Origin: Anaeromyxobacter sp. Fw109-5
GTDB taxonomy: Bacteria; Myxococcota; Myxococcia; Myxococcales; Anaeromyxobacteraceae
Direction: 5' to 3'
DNA length: 64,000 bases
Assembly: GCF_000017505.1 (NCBI RefSeq)
Contig: NC_009675.1
Location: forward strand, 310,001-374,000
Shown here piece after piece: positions 10,122 through 19,845 of this stretch; within the stretch, counting starts at the first letter, position 1; each line of letters opens with the position of its first letter. Under the pieces are notes generated by a model. It was not told the origin of the DNA, did not search any database, and worked only from the letters and a program-made list of their open reading frames with translations. The position numbers were made by a program, and so were the translations under genes.

Positions 10122-10325
10122 CTACGTCTTCCGCACGTTCGCGGCCTGAAGGCCCTTCGGGCCCTTCACGACGTCGAACTCCACCTTCTGACCCTCGGCG
10201 AGGCTCTTGAAGCCGTCGCCCTGGATCGCGCTGTAGTGGCAGAAGACGTCCTCACCGCCGTTGTCCTGGGTGATGAAGCCGAAACCCTTCGCGTCGTTGA
10301 ACCACTTCACGGTGCCAGTCGCCAT
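10122..10325 (-). CDS. cold shock protein (CspA family)
   Basis: 67 residues, the usual size for a single cold shock domain that binds single-stranded RNA or DNA. RNP1 is KGFGFI (residues 13-18) and RNP2 is DVFCHY (26-31), where the more usual DVFVHF has Cys29 and Tyr31. The opening [18 protein letters not shown] is canonical. The gene stands alone with its own promoter and an AT-rich leader carrying a hairpin at the predicted 5' end of the mRNA. A GAAAGAGATG run precedes the start codon. Role as RNA chaperone is family knowledge; cold induction is not shown by the sequence. Confidence 0.95.
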   Translation of the reverse strand: MATGTVKWFNDAKGFGFITQDNGGEDVFCHYSAIQGDGFKSLAEGQKVEFDVVKGPKGLQAANVRKT

Positions 10326-10366
10326 TCAACATCTCTTTCGCTGGTTCGACCGCCGGTATGACGTTC

Positions 10367-10390
10367 GGTCCACCCGAAAAATGATGGACC
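10367..10390 (-). promoter_or_regulatory. 5'-terminal hairpin in the cold shock gene leader
   Basis: Inverted repeat GGTCCA/TGGACC with a 12-nt AT-rich loop, placed at the predicted transcription start (about 10389). It would cap the 5' end of the mRNA as a hairpin. Compare the structured cspA leaders of other bacteria; this one is short and not homologous by eye. Confidence 0.4.
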
Positions 10391-10395
10391 AAAAA

Positions 10396-10424
10396 TCTCT
10401 ATCCGAAAAAAACGCAAGGGTCGA
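10396..10424 (-). promoter_or_regulatory. cold shock gene promoter (TCGACC-17-TAGAGA)
   Basis: On the minus strand the -35 TCGACC occupies 10419-10424 and the -10 TAGAGA 10396-10401, separated by 17 nt that include a run of seven T. The leader to the ATG is about 64 nt. Confidence 0.5.
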
Positions 10425-10491
10425 GATGCGGCGTCCCGCGCGGGCAATCCGCTTTGACCACAATCAATGTGTCTCGAAAGGGTGCTCCGGG

Positions 10492-11664
10492 CTAGGCGCC
10501 GGCCGCGGCCGCCGCGAGCGCGGGGGCGGCCTCGAAGGCGCCGTCGTCCGTCGCCAGGCGCGCCTCGAGCTGCGCGAGGAGCTCCGCCGCGGTGGGCAGC
10601 GTCGTCACGTCACGCTCGCCGATGCGGACGAGGCTCTGGCCCGTGTAGAAGAGCCCGTTCTCCTCGTCGCCCTTCACCGCGGCGGCGAGCAGGGCGTCGG
10701 TGATGCAGAAGCTCTCCTTGAAGCCGCTCGTGCGGCAGACGCAGAGCCCCTCGCCGAGGCACTCGATGCAGGCCTTCTTGCGCCCGAGGTAGCCGTCCTT
10801 GCCGAACCACCAGGCCTTGGAGCGCGGCGGGACCGCCTCGCCGCGCGCGAGCTTCTCGGTGAACGCATTCCGCACCGCCCGCGCCTTCATCCCCTTCACG
10901 CAGCTGGTGATGATCGCGACGTCGTCCTCGCCCTTGCCGAGGTGCATCGCCTTGAACGCAGGGTGAACGTCGCCGTCGGCGCACGCGAGGAAGCGCGTCG
11001 CGAGCTGGACGCCCGCCGCGCCGCCGCGGAAGAAGCGGGCCACGTCGGACCCGTCCACGCCGCCCGCGGCGACCACCGGCAGCGACGTCGCCGAGAGCAC
11101 CTCGCGCGTGAGCGTCGGGAGCGAGTGGCCGATGTCCCCGATGTGCCCGCCCGCCTCGGAGCCCTCGGCGACGACGAAGTCCGCGCCCCACTTCTCGTAC
11201 ATCGCCGCGAGCCGTCCGGAGGAGACGATGCCCGCGAACGGCACGCCGCCCTCCTTGCACCAGCGGACGATCTCGCGGGAGATCCCGGCGCCCTGCACGA
11301 TGAAGGAGACCCGCTCCTCGATGGAGAGGCGGGCGAGGAGCTCGAAGTCGGCCTTGTTGATGGCCGCCATCAGGTTGACGCCCACGAAGCCTCCCGGGGC
11401 TTCGCGGCGCGCGCGGCGGATCTCGGCGCGGAGCTGCTCCGGCGTCTTGAGGACCGCGGAGATCGTGCCCACGCCGACGAGCCGGGCGCCCCGGTGCGCG
11501 GCGACCTTGCCGCTCACGCCATCCGACGCGTGGATGCCCATCCCGCCCTGGACGAGCAGGCGGCGCCCCGACCGGACGATCGCCTCGATGGCGGCGCGAT
11601 CGAGGCGGGCCAGCGGCGCGGAGGTCTCCTCGGCGTGCAGCGGCGCGGGATCGGTGACGGGCAT
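10492..11664 (-). CDS. nitronate monooxygenase / FabK-like FMN protein with Cys-rich tail
   Basis: 390 residues; AAGGAG lies 9 nt upstream of the ATG. It is a TIM-barrel flavoprotein of the 2-nitropropane dioxygenase/FabK superfamily. Marks are the N-terminal LLVQGGMGIHASDG, GVNLMAAINKADF, the FMN phosphate segment VVAEGSEAGGHIGDIG, LPVVAAGGVDG and GAAGVQLATRFLAC. Beyond the usual barrel it carries CIECLGEGLCVCRTS, a cluster of four Cys in ten residues, with another Cys in KESFC. That is unusual for the family and could bind iron-sulfur or zinc. Substrate is not predictable: nitronates, enoyl-thioesters and other electron acceptors all occur in the superfamily. It is upstream of the cold shock gene but has a separate 165-bp spacer. 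Confidence 0.75.
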   Translation of the reverse strand: MPVTDPAPLHAEETSAPLARLDRAAIEAIVRSGRRLLVQGGMGIHASDGVSGKVAAHRGARLVGVGTISAVLKTPEQLRAEIRRARREAPGGFVGVNLMAAINKADFELLARLSIEERVSFIVQGAGISREIVRWCKEGGVPFAGIVSSGRLAAMYEKWGADFVVAEGSEAGGHIGDIGHSLPTLTREVLSATSLPVVAAGGVDGSDVARFFRGGAAGVQLATRFLACADGDVHPAFKAMHLGKGEDDVAIITSCVKGMKARAVRNAFTEKLARGEAVPPRSKAWWFGKDGYLGRKKACIECLGEGLCVCRTSGFKESFCITDALLAAAVKGDEENGLFYTGQSLVRIGERDVTTLPTAAELLAQLEARLATDDGAFEAAPALAAAAAGA

Positions 11665-11868
11665 TTGGTGAAGCTCCTTCGCGCCCGGGGTGGAGACGGC
11701 GGGACGCGAGGCGGAACCCTACGATCCCGGTGTCACCCGAGCGTCACGGCTCCCGCCGAAATCCTTCGACGCGACGCGTAAGCGGGCCTGCGGGCGGTCG
11801 CCCCCACGACGCGCTGCGTCCCGCTCAACCGGGGCGCCCGCGTGAGGTACGCTCGGCCGGCACGCGCC

Positions 11869-13203
11869 ATGACCTCACGCTCGCTCGAACCGAAGCCGCT
11901 CGTCGTCGCCGTGGAGATGGGCTACGGGCACATGCGCGCCGCGATGCCGCTCGCGGATGCGCTCGGCACGGAGGTGCTGCAGGTGGACAAGGCGCCGCTC
12001 GTGGCGCCGGGCGAGGAGCGGCTGTGGCAGCGGGTGCGCCGGACCTACGAGGGGGTCTCCCGCCTGTCGCAGGTGCCGTGGGCCGGCGCGCCGCTCCGGC
12101 GGGCGCTGGAAGCGGTCACCGACATCCCGCGCCTCTACCCCTACCGCGACCTCTCCGCGCCCACCCGCGGGGTCCACGCGCTCGACCGGCTCGTGCGGGG
12201 GCGGGAGCTGGGCCGCGGGCTGGTCGCCGAGCTCCGCCGGACGGGCGCGCCGCTCCTCACCACCTTCTACTCGCCGGCGATCGTCGCCGACGCGGCCGGC
12301 GTGGAGCGGGTCTTCTGCGTCGCGACCGACTCGGACCTGAACCGGATCTGGGCGCCGGTGGAGCCGGGGCGCACGCACATCCGCTACCTGGTCCCGACCC
12401 GCCGCGCCGCGCGGCGGCTCCGATCGTACGGCGTGCCGGAGGACCGGATCACCTTCACCGGCTTCCCGCTGCCCGACGCGCTCGTGGGCGGGACCGCGCT
12501 GGGTGCGCTCAAGCGGAACCTGGCGGCGCGGATCGTGCGGCTCGATCCCTCGGGCGAGTTCCGCCGATCGATCCCCGAGGAGCTCGCGCACTTCCTCGGC
12601 GCCCTCCCGGCCGAGGAGGAGGGCCGGCCGCCGCTCCTCGCCTTCGCGGTCGGCGGCGCCGGGGCGCAGGCGGGGATGGCCGCGGAGCTGCTGCCCGGCT
12701 TCCGCCCCGCGCTGGAGGGCGGAGCGCTGCGGATCTGCCTCGTGGCGGGGGTGCGCGCCGAGGTGGCGGCCCGCTTCGCCGAGATCGTCCGGCGCGCCGG
12801 GATGGAGCCGCTCCTGGGCGGGCCGCTGGAGATCCTGCTCGCCCCCGGGTTCCGCGAGTACTACGCGCGCTTCAACGCGCTCCTCGCGCGCACCGACGTG
12901 CTGTGGACGAAGCCCTCGGAGCTCACCTTCTACGGCGCGCTGGGGATCCCGCTCGTGCTGGCGCCGCCCGTGGGGGTTCACGAACGGTATAACCTCCGCT
13001 GGGCGCGGGAGAGCGGCGCCGGGCTGAAGCAGCGGGACGCACGGTTCGCCTCGGAGTGGCTCGCCGACGGGCTCGCCGACGGCGTGCTCGCCGCCGCCGC
13101 CTGGGCCGGCTACATGCGGCTCCCCAAGTTCGGCCTGCAGCGCATCCTCGAGACGGTGGGCGCCGCGCCCGAGGCGCGCATCGCGGCCCCCCGCGGCGGC
13201 TGA
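11869..13203 (+). CDS. GT-B glycosyltransferase-like protein
   Basis: 444 residues from ATG 11869 (MTSRSLEPKPLVVAVEMGYGHMRAAMPLADALG). The opening VVAVEMGYGHMRAAMPLADAL matches the first strand and Gly-rich turn of GT-B enzymes such as MurG and the diacylglycerol glucosyltransferases (GGGH.RA.aL). Later segments FAVGGAGAQAGMAAELLPGF and the C-terminal donor-site-like DVLWTKPSELTFYGALGIPLVLAPPVGVHERYN also fit. The following gene is a PlsC acyltransferase, so a role in glycolipid or cell-envelope lipid synthesis is a reasonable inference. I cannot name the donor or acceptor. An in-frame start at 11842 is less likely. Confidence 0.6.
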   Translation: MTSRSLEPKPLVVAVEMGYGHMRAAMPLADALGTEVLQVDKAPLVAPGEERLWQRVRRTYEGVSRLSQVPWAGAPLRRALEAVTDIPRLYPYRDLSAPTRGVHALDRLVRGRELGRGLVAELRRTGAPLLTTFYSPAIVADAAGVERVFCVATDSDLNRIWAPVEPGRTHIRYLVPTRRAARRLRSYGVPEDRITFTGFPLPDALVGGTALGALKRNLAARIVRLDPSGEFRRSIPEELAHFLGALPAEEEGRPPLLAFAVGGAGAQAGMAAELLPGFRPALEGGALRICLVAGVRAEVAARFAEIVRRAGMEPLLGGPLEILLAPGFREYYARFNALLARTDVLWTKPSELTFYGALGIPLVLAPPVGVHERYNLRWARESGAGLKQRDARFASEWLADGLADGVLAAAAWAGYMRLPKFGLQRILETVGAAPEARIAAPRGG

Positions 13204-13278
13204 GGCCGACGTGTGCGGCGGCCCCGCGGCGCCCGCCCGCCGCTTGCCGCGCCGCCAGGGGCGGAGGAGGATGCGCCC

Positions 13279-14052
13279 GTGCTGCGGGCCTTCTCGGTCG
13301 TCTACTGGGTCTTCTTCGTCGCCACGCTGCCCATCCTGTTCCTGGGGGCGGCGCTGGTGTTCCTCGTCACCGTCCCGTTCGACCGGCGCCGCGTCGCGGT
13401 CCACCTCTACTCGTGCGCCTGGGCCACCTTCTACGTCCTCGCGAACCCGCTCTGGAGCACCTCGATCCACGGCCGCGAGCGGCTCCCGTGGAAGGGCGCC
13501 GCGGTCCTCGTCGCGAACCACCTCTCGCTCCTCGACATCCTCGTCGTGTACGGGCTCTTCCGTCCCTTCAAGTGGGTGTCGAAGGCCGAGATCTTCCGCG
13601 TGCCGTTCGTCGGCTGGAACCTGTGGCTCAACGACTACGTGGCGGTGAAGCGGGGCGACCGGGAGTCGATCCGGGAGATGATGGACCGCTGTCGCGCCCA
13701 CCTCGCGCGCGGCTCGCCGGTGATGCTCTTCCCGGAGGGGACCCGCTCCCGCGACGGCCGGCTGGGGCCGTTCAAGGACGGCGCCTTCCGGCTCGCGATC
13801 GAGGCGGGCTGCCCGGTCATCCCCCTCGTCGTCAGCGGCACGGGCGACGCCCTCCCCAAGCACGGGCTCGTGCTGCGCCAGCGGATGCGAGCGCGCGTCG
13901 AGGTGCTCGAGCCGCTGCATCCGGAGGACTTCCCGGCCTGCGACGCGCTCCGCGACGCGGCCCGCGCCGCGATCGCGGCCGCGCTCCCCGAGGCCAACCG
14001 GCCGGCGGGGCCGCTGCGATCCGCGCCGCCGGGGTTGCCGCAGGTCCGCTGA
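13279..14052 (+). CDS. 1-acyl-glycerol-3-phosphate acyltransferase (PlsC family)
   Basis: 257 residues from GTG 13279, preceded by a strong GGAGGAGG ribosome binding site; the earlier ATG at 13213 has none. An N-terminal hydrophobic helix (about 3-32) anchors it in the membrane. The catalytic HX4D motif is NHLSLLD (His81, Asp86), the second motif includes KWVSKAEIFRVPFVGWN, the third is FPEGTRSRDGRLGPFKDG and the fourth is VIPLVVSGTG. It would acylate lysophosphatidate or a related lysolipid. It follows the glycosyltransferase-like gene by 75 bp on the same strand. Confidence 0.9.
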   Translation: MLRAFSVVYWVFFVATLPILFLGAALVFLVTVPFDRRRVAVHLYSCAWATFYVLANPLWSTSIHGRERLPWKGAAVLVANHLSLLDILVVYGLFRPFKWVSKAEIFRVPFVGWNLWLNDYVAVKRGDRESIREMMDRCRAHLARGSPVMLFPEGTRSRDGRLGPFKDGAFRLAIEAGCPVIPLVVSGTGDALPKHGLVLRQRMRARVEVLEPLHPEDFPACDALRDAARAAIAAALPEANRPAGPLRSAPPGLPQVR

Positions 14053-14133
14053 CGTCCGGGCGGGCGCCCGCCGCCGCGCCCGTGGCCCGGCCGCCGCGCT
14101 GCGCCGCGCCGGGGTCACGCGCATGTTCTCGGC

Positions 14134-14610
14134 ATGGCGGGCGAATACCAGGTGACGGGCGGATACGGCGACGCGGTCCCGGGGACGGTCGGCCCCGACG
14201 CGATCGACGGGCGCGTGGAGTGGGTCGACGTGGCCGGGCAGAGCCTCGCGGAGCGGCTGGAGGCGCGGCTCGGCTCGGAGGTGGATCTCCGCAAGGTCCT
14301 GCTCGGCGTGCTCGTCCCGCTCGCCGGCGCGCTGCACGGGGAGCCCACCCGCGCCATCGCCGCGCGGCTGCCGTACCCGCTCGCGCGCGAGCTGCTAGAC
14401 GCCGACGACGGCGTGGCGCGCGTCCCGGCCGGCGTGGAGACCTACCTGCGCGACGTCGCGGAGCTCGTCCAGCACCCCGTCCCGAGCGCCGCCCTCTACG
14501 CGCGCGCGGTCCTCGACACGGTGCGCGAGGCGTTGCCCGCGGAGGCGGCGTCCGAGGTGGAGCGCCGGCTCCCGGCGGCGCTCGCCGCGCTCTGGCGCGC
14601 CGCGCGCTGA
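14134..14610 (+). CDS. uncharacterised protein, possibly DUF2267-like
   Basis: 158 residues from ATG 14134. After a polar N-terminus (MAGEYQVTGGYGDAVPGTVG), the body is helical with SLAERLEARLGSEVDLRKVL, IAARLPYPLARELLDADDG and a closing helical stretch. The alternation of alpha-helices and the RLP-phi-.-LARELL segment recall DUF2267 proteins, but the match is weak and I do not assign a function. Its stop lies 10 bp from the convergent histidine kinase gene. Confidence 0.5.
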   Translation: MAGEYQVTGGYGDAVPGTVGPDAIDGRVEWVDVAGQSLAERLEARLGSEVDLRKVLLGVLVPLAGALHGEPTRAIAARLPYPLARELLDADDGVARVPAGVETYLRDVAELVQHPVPSAALYARAVLDTVREALPAEAASEVERRLPAALAALWRAAR

Positions 14611-14620
14611 CCGCGGGGCG

Positions 14621-15865
14621 TCACGCGGTGGGGCGCGCGACGCAGCGGCGCGGGAGGTGCACCGTCACGATCGTCTCGCCGTCGTGCGAGCTCGCCTCGA
14701 CCTCGCCTCCGTGCCCGCGCACGATCTGGCGGGAGATGTAGAGGCCCAGGCCGAGCCCGGAGGCCTTGCGGCTCTTCTCGTCCGGCCCGCGCGCGAACGG
14801 CTCGAAGAGGTGAGAGAGCACCTCCGCCGGGATGCCCGGCCCGCCGTTGCGAACGTGCAGCAGGAGCCGCTCCGCATCGTCGCCGTCCACCTCGACGCGG
14901 ACGGGGACCGCGGGGTCGCCGTGGTCGATGGCGTTCGACACGAGGTTCGAGGCGACCTGCTCGAGCCGGTCGGGATCCCACTCGCCCGCGGGGTCGCCGT
15001 GGACGGCGATCTCGATGGCGCGATCGCTGTTCACGGCGCGGAGCTCGTCCACCACCTTGCGGGCGATGGCGTCGAAGCTCGCCGGGCACGGGTTGATCGG
15101 GATGCCGTTGCCGAGCCGGGTCCGGGTGTAGCTGAGCAGGTCCTGGATGATGCGGCCCATGCGGCCGGCCGACGAGCGCATCCGCTCGATGGCGCGCGCC
15201 TGCCAGCCCTCGAGCGCGCCTTTCCGGTGCAGCAGCGCGGCGGACATGTGGATCGCGCCGAGCGGGTTGCGCAGGTCGTGCCCCACCACGCCGAGGATGA
15301 AGTCGACCGTCCGGCGCCGGTTCTCGAGGTCGCCCTCGGCGCGGCGGAGCGTCTCGCGGGCGTCCTCCTGGGCGCGGGCGAAGCGCGCGCGATCGATCGT
15401 ACGGGCCGCGCGCTCCGCCGCGACGCGGAGCAGCAGCAGCGCGTCCGCGTCGAGCGGCTCCTCGCCGCGAGTGCCCGCGAGGAGCGCGCCGGGCGCGGCG
15501 CACGCGAGGAGCGGAGCGCCCGCGCCGTGGCGCGTGCCGGGCGGGAAAGGCGAGCCCGGCCGTCCGGTCGTGCGGAGCGTCCCGGAGTCCGCCACCTCGG
15601 CGGCGAGGCCGGCGGCGATCGCCGCGGGCGCTCCTTCGTCCAGCCCCACGGCGGCGACGAGCTCGAGCCGGTCTGCCTCGCGCACGAGCAGCGCGACGGA
15701 GTCGATGGCGGGCACGACCTCCGCCAGCGCACCGAGGAGCCGTCGGAGCGCGTGCTCCTCCGGCTCGACGGCGAGGAGGCGCTCGAGGCCGCCGGCGAGC
15801 GGCACGCGCGTGCGCTCGGAGGCTTCGTCACCCTCGGGCTCGCGGCGCACGACGTCCTCTGGCAT
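14621..15865 (-). CDS. GAF-domain sensor histidine kinase
   Basis: 414 residues from ATG 15865 (MPEDVVRREPEGDEASERTR). No membrane segment is visible, so it is cytosolic. A GAF-like sensor domain covers about residues 28-165 (LLGALAEVVPAIDSVALLVR, LRVAAERAARTIDRARFA), then a short coiled coil. The H-box is VVGHDLRNPLGAIHMS with His196 as the phosphorylated residue. The ATP-binding boxes are N (NLVSNAIDHG), G1 (NGGPGIPAEV), F (LFEPFARGP) and G2 (GLGLGLYISRQI). No response regulator is adjacent, so it is an orphan kinase. Divergent from accC across 218 bp. Confidence 0.88.
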   Translation of the reverse strand: MPEDVVRREPEGDEASERTRVPLAGGLERLLAVEPEEHALRRLLGALAEVVPAIDSVALLVREADRLELVAAVGLDEGAPAAIAAGLAAEVADSGTLRTTGRPGSPFPPGTRHGAGAPLLACAAPGALLAGTRGEEPLDADALLLLRVAAERAARTIDRARFARAQEDARETLRRAEGDLENRRRTVDFILGVVGHDLRNPLGAIHMSAALLHRKGALEGWQARAIERMRSSAGRMGRIIQDLLSYTRTRLGNGIPINPCPASFDAIARKVVDELRAVNSDRAIEIAVHGDPAGEWDPDRLEQVASNLVSNAIDHGDPAVPVRVEVDGDDAERLLLHVRNGGPGIPAEVLSHLFEPFARGPDEKSRKASGLGLGLYISRQIVRGHGGEVEASSHDGETIVTVHLPRRCVARPTA

Positions 15866-15983
15866 CGCTGGACATCGTGGGCGCGCCGCCGTCCGGCGGG
15901 AACCCCCCGTGACGCGCTCCGCGGCTCCCTGCCAGTCGGCGCCCCGCACGTTGCGGACTCGAGGGGTCGATGTGGGAGAGGCT

Positions 15984-16012
15984 TTGCGTGCGCGTGCGCG
16001 CGCAGGTATCGT
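15984..16012 (+). promoter_or_regulatory. candidate accC promoter (TTGCGT-17-TATCGT)
   Basis: TTGCGT at 15984-15989, 17-nt spacer, TATCGT at 16007-16012, leaving a leader of about 65 nt before ATG 16084. It would serve the accC-carrier-mutase group. Confidence 0.4.
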
Positions 16013-16083
16013 GGCCCGCTCCCGAGCGCCCCGCATCCCGCGCCGGACCCCGCTGCGACCGAGAACGTCCTCGAGGCCCGAGA

Positions 16084-17616
16084 ATGAGCCCGAAGAAGCC
16101 CATCCGGAAGGTCCTCGTCGCCAACCGCGGCGAGATCGCCGTGCGGGTCATGCGGACCTGCCGGGAGATGGCGATCGCGACGGTGGCGGTCTACTCCGAC
16201 GCGGATCGCGGCGCGCTGCACGTGCGCAAGGCGGACGAGGCCGTCCACATCGGGGCCTCCCCCGCGCGCGACAGCTACCTCGTGGTCGAGAAGGTGGTCG
16301 ACGCCGCCAAGAAGGCCGGCGCCGACGCGATCCACCCTGGCTACGGGTTCCTCTCCGAGAAGGCCGAGCTGGCCCGCGCGTGCGAGGCGGCGGGCATCAC
16401 CTTCGTCGGCCCGAGCGCCGCGTCGATGGACGCGATGGGAGTGAAGACCACCGCCCGCAGGAACATGAACGCGGCGGGGGTGCCGACCGTGCCCGGGTCG
16501 GAAGGCCCGATCGCCGACGAGCAGGAGGCCAAGGCCTTCGCGGACGCGATCGGCTACCCCGTCATGATCAAGGCTGCGGCCGGCGGCGGCGGGAAGGGCA
16601 TGAAGAAGGTGGAGCGGGAGGCGGACTTCCTCTCGCTGTGGGCCTCCGCGCGGCGGGAGTCGGCGGCAGCCTTCGGCGACGACCGGCTCTACCTCGAGAA
16701 GTTCCTGGACCGCCCGCGCCACGTCGAGATCCAGGTGTTCGCCGACGAGCACGGGAACGTCATCCACCTCGGCGAGCGCGAGTGCTCGATCCAGCGCCGG
16801 CAGCAGAAGGTGGTGGAGGAGAGCCCGAGCTGCGTCCTCGACGAGCGGATGCGCGAGGCGATGGGGCAGGTCGCCGTGCGGGCCGCGAAGGCGGTGGGCT
16901 ACCGCGGCGCCGGGACCGTCGAGTTCCTGGTGGACGCGCAGCGGGACTTCTACTTCCTCGAGATGAACACGCGGCTGCAGGTCGAGCACCCCGTCACCGA
17001 GATGCTCACCGGGCTCGATCTCGTGCGCATGCAGCTCGAGGTCGCCCGCGGCGAGCGGATCCTCGCGCAGGACCAGGTCGTCCGCCGCGGCCACGCCATC
17101 GAGGCCCGCGTCTACGCCGAGGACCCGGCCCGGCGCTTCCTGCCGTCGCCCGGGAAGATCACCTACCTGCGCGTGCCGGGCGGCCCGGGCGTGCGCGACG
17201 ACTCGGGCGTGTACACGGGCTGGGTGGTCCCGCAGTTCTACGATCCGATGATCTCGAAGCTCGTCGCCTGGGCGCCCACCCGGGAGCAGGCCATCGAGCG
17301 GCTCATCCGCGCCCTGGGCGAGTACACCGTCCACGGCATCGCCACCAACGTGGCCTACCTCGCGGCGGTGCTCGATCACCCCGCCTTCCGCTCGGGCGAT
17401 TACGACACCGGCTTCTGCGTCGCGTACGAGCGCGACCTGGTGCGGCCGCCGGACCCTGCCTTCGAGGGCGTGGCGCTCATCGCCGCCGCGGTCGAGGCGT
17501 TCCGGCGCGATCGCGACGCCGCCGAGACGTTCGCCGCGCGGGCCGGGGCGGCGGCGACGCGCTCCGGCTGGGCGCGGCTCGGGCGCGCCCGGGCCCTGCG
17601 GGGAGGTGGACGGTGA
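16084..17616 (+). CDS. accC: acyl-CoA carboxylase biotin carboxylase subunit
   Basis: 510 residues from ATG 16084 (MSPKKPIRKVLVANRGEIAV). It carboxylates biotin on the carrier subunit using ATP and bicarbonate. Domains in order: pre-ATP-grasp (VLVANRGEIAVRVMRTCREM), ATP-grasp with the Gly-rich loop IKAAAGGGGKGMKKV, the metal and substrate site FLEMNTRLQVEHPVTEMLTG, and the C-terminal biotin carboxylase domain (GHAIEARVYAEDPARRFLPS). The length matches a separate AccC/PccA-type BC subunit. Its stop overlaps the GTG start of the carrier subunit by 4 nt, so the two are translationally coupled. It works with pccB at 7.7-9.3 kb. Confidence 0.93.
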   Translation: MSPKKPIRKVLVANRGEIAVRVMRTCREMAIATVAVYSDADRGALHVRKADEAVHIGASPARDSYLVVEKVVDAAKKAGADAIHPGYGFLSEKAELARACEAAGITFVGPSAASMDAMGVKTTARRNMNAAGVPTVPGSEGPIADEQEAKAFADAIGYPVMIKAAAGGGGKGMKKVEREADFLSLWASARRESAAAFGDDRLYLEKFLDRPRHVEIQVFADEHGNVIHLGERECSIQRRQQKVVEESPSCVLDERMREAMGQVAVRAAKAVGYRGAGTVEFLVDAQRDFYFLEMNTRLQVEHPVTEMLTGLDLVRMQLEVARGERILAQDQVVRRGHAIEARVYAEDPARRFLPSPGKITYLRVPGGPGVRDDSGVYTGWVVPQFYDPMISKLVAWAPTREQAIERLIRALGEYTVHGIATNVAYLAAVLDHPAFRSGDYDTGFCVAYERDLVRPPDPAFEGVALIAAAVEAFRRDRDAAETFAARAGAAATRSGWARLGRARALRGGGR

Positions 17617-18125
17617 GCACGTACGTCGCCCTCCTCGACGGCGGAAGGCGCGAGGAGTCGATCGAGGTGAGGCAGACCGGCGCCGGCACCTTCGAGGTGC
17701 GCCTCCGCGGCGAGGTGCACGTCGTCGACGCCTACAAGCACGACTACGGGACGCTGTCCCTCATCGTGGACACCGCGAGCTACACGGCCACGCTGGATCG
17801 CCGCGACGCCCACGTGCGGGTCCGGGTGAGGGACTCGGTGTATCCCATCGAGATCCTCGACGAGAAGAAGCTCCGCATACGGCGCGCGACGGCCAGGTTC
17901 ACGGTCGACGGCCGGCAGATCCTCACGGCGCCGATGCCGGGGAGGATCGTGCGGGTGCTGGCGAAGGCCGGCGACGCGGTGAAGGCGGGTCAGGGGCTGG
18001 TGGTGGTCGAGGCGCTGCAGATGGAGAACGAGATGAAGAGCCCCAAGGACGGCAAGGTCCTCGAGGTCCTCGTCGCGGAGGGCCAGGCCGTCGAGGCGAA
18101 CGCGAAGCTCTGCGTGGTCGAGTAG
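17613..18125 (+). CDS. biotin/lipoyl carrier subunit of acyl-CoA carboxylase, acceptor Lys replaced by Gln
   Basis: 170 residues from GTG 17613, overlapping the accC stop. Residues 1-95 form a beta-rich N-terminal region (VHVVDAYKHDYGTLSLIVDT) as in carboxylase BT-like domains. Residues about 103-170 are a biotinyl domain: ILTAPMPGRIVRVLAKAGD, GQGLVVVEAL, then KSPKDGKVLEVLVAEGQAV. The site that should read EAMKM or EALKM reads EALQMENEM: codon CAG at 18018-18020 gives Gln136, 34 residues from the C-terminus, exactly where the biotinylated Lys belongs. Without it, the protein cannot carry biotin in the normal way. The rest of the fold is intact, so it is not an obvious pseudogene. Confidence 0.85.
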   Translation: MSTYVALLDGGRREESIEVRQTGAGTFEVRLRGEVHVVDAYKHDYGTLSLIVDTASYTATLDRRDAHVRVRVRDSVYPIEILDEKKLRIRRATARFTVDGRQILTAPMPGRIVRVLAKAGDAVKAGQGLVVVEALQMENEMKSPKDGKVLEVLVAEGQAVEANAKLCVVE

Positions 18126-18188
18126 CGAACCCACCCATCTCACCGCGCGGCCCGCACTCGCGGCGCCGCGGCTCGGCGAGGGACCGAC

Positions 18189-19838
<1,650 letters not shown>

Positions 19839-19845
19839 CCGGCCG

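Noticed and set aside
10336-10350. GGTTCGACC as a tRNA T-loop
   Set aside because: No acceptor stem, anticodon arm or D-loop can be built around it; it lies in the cold shock gene leader.
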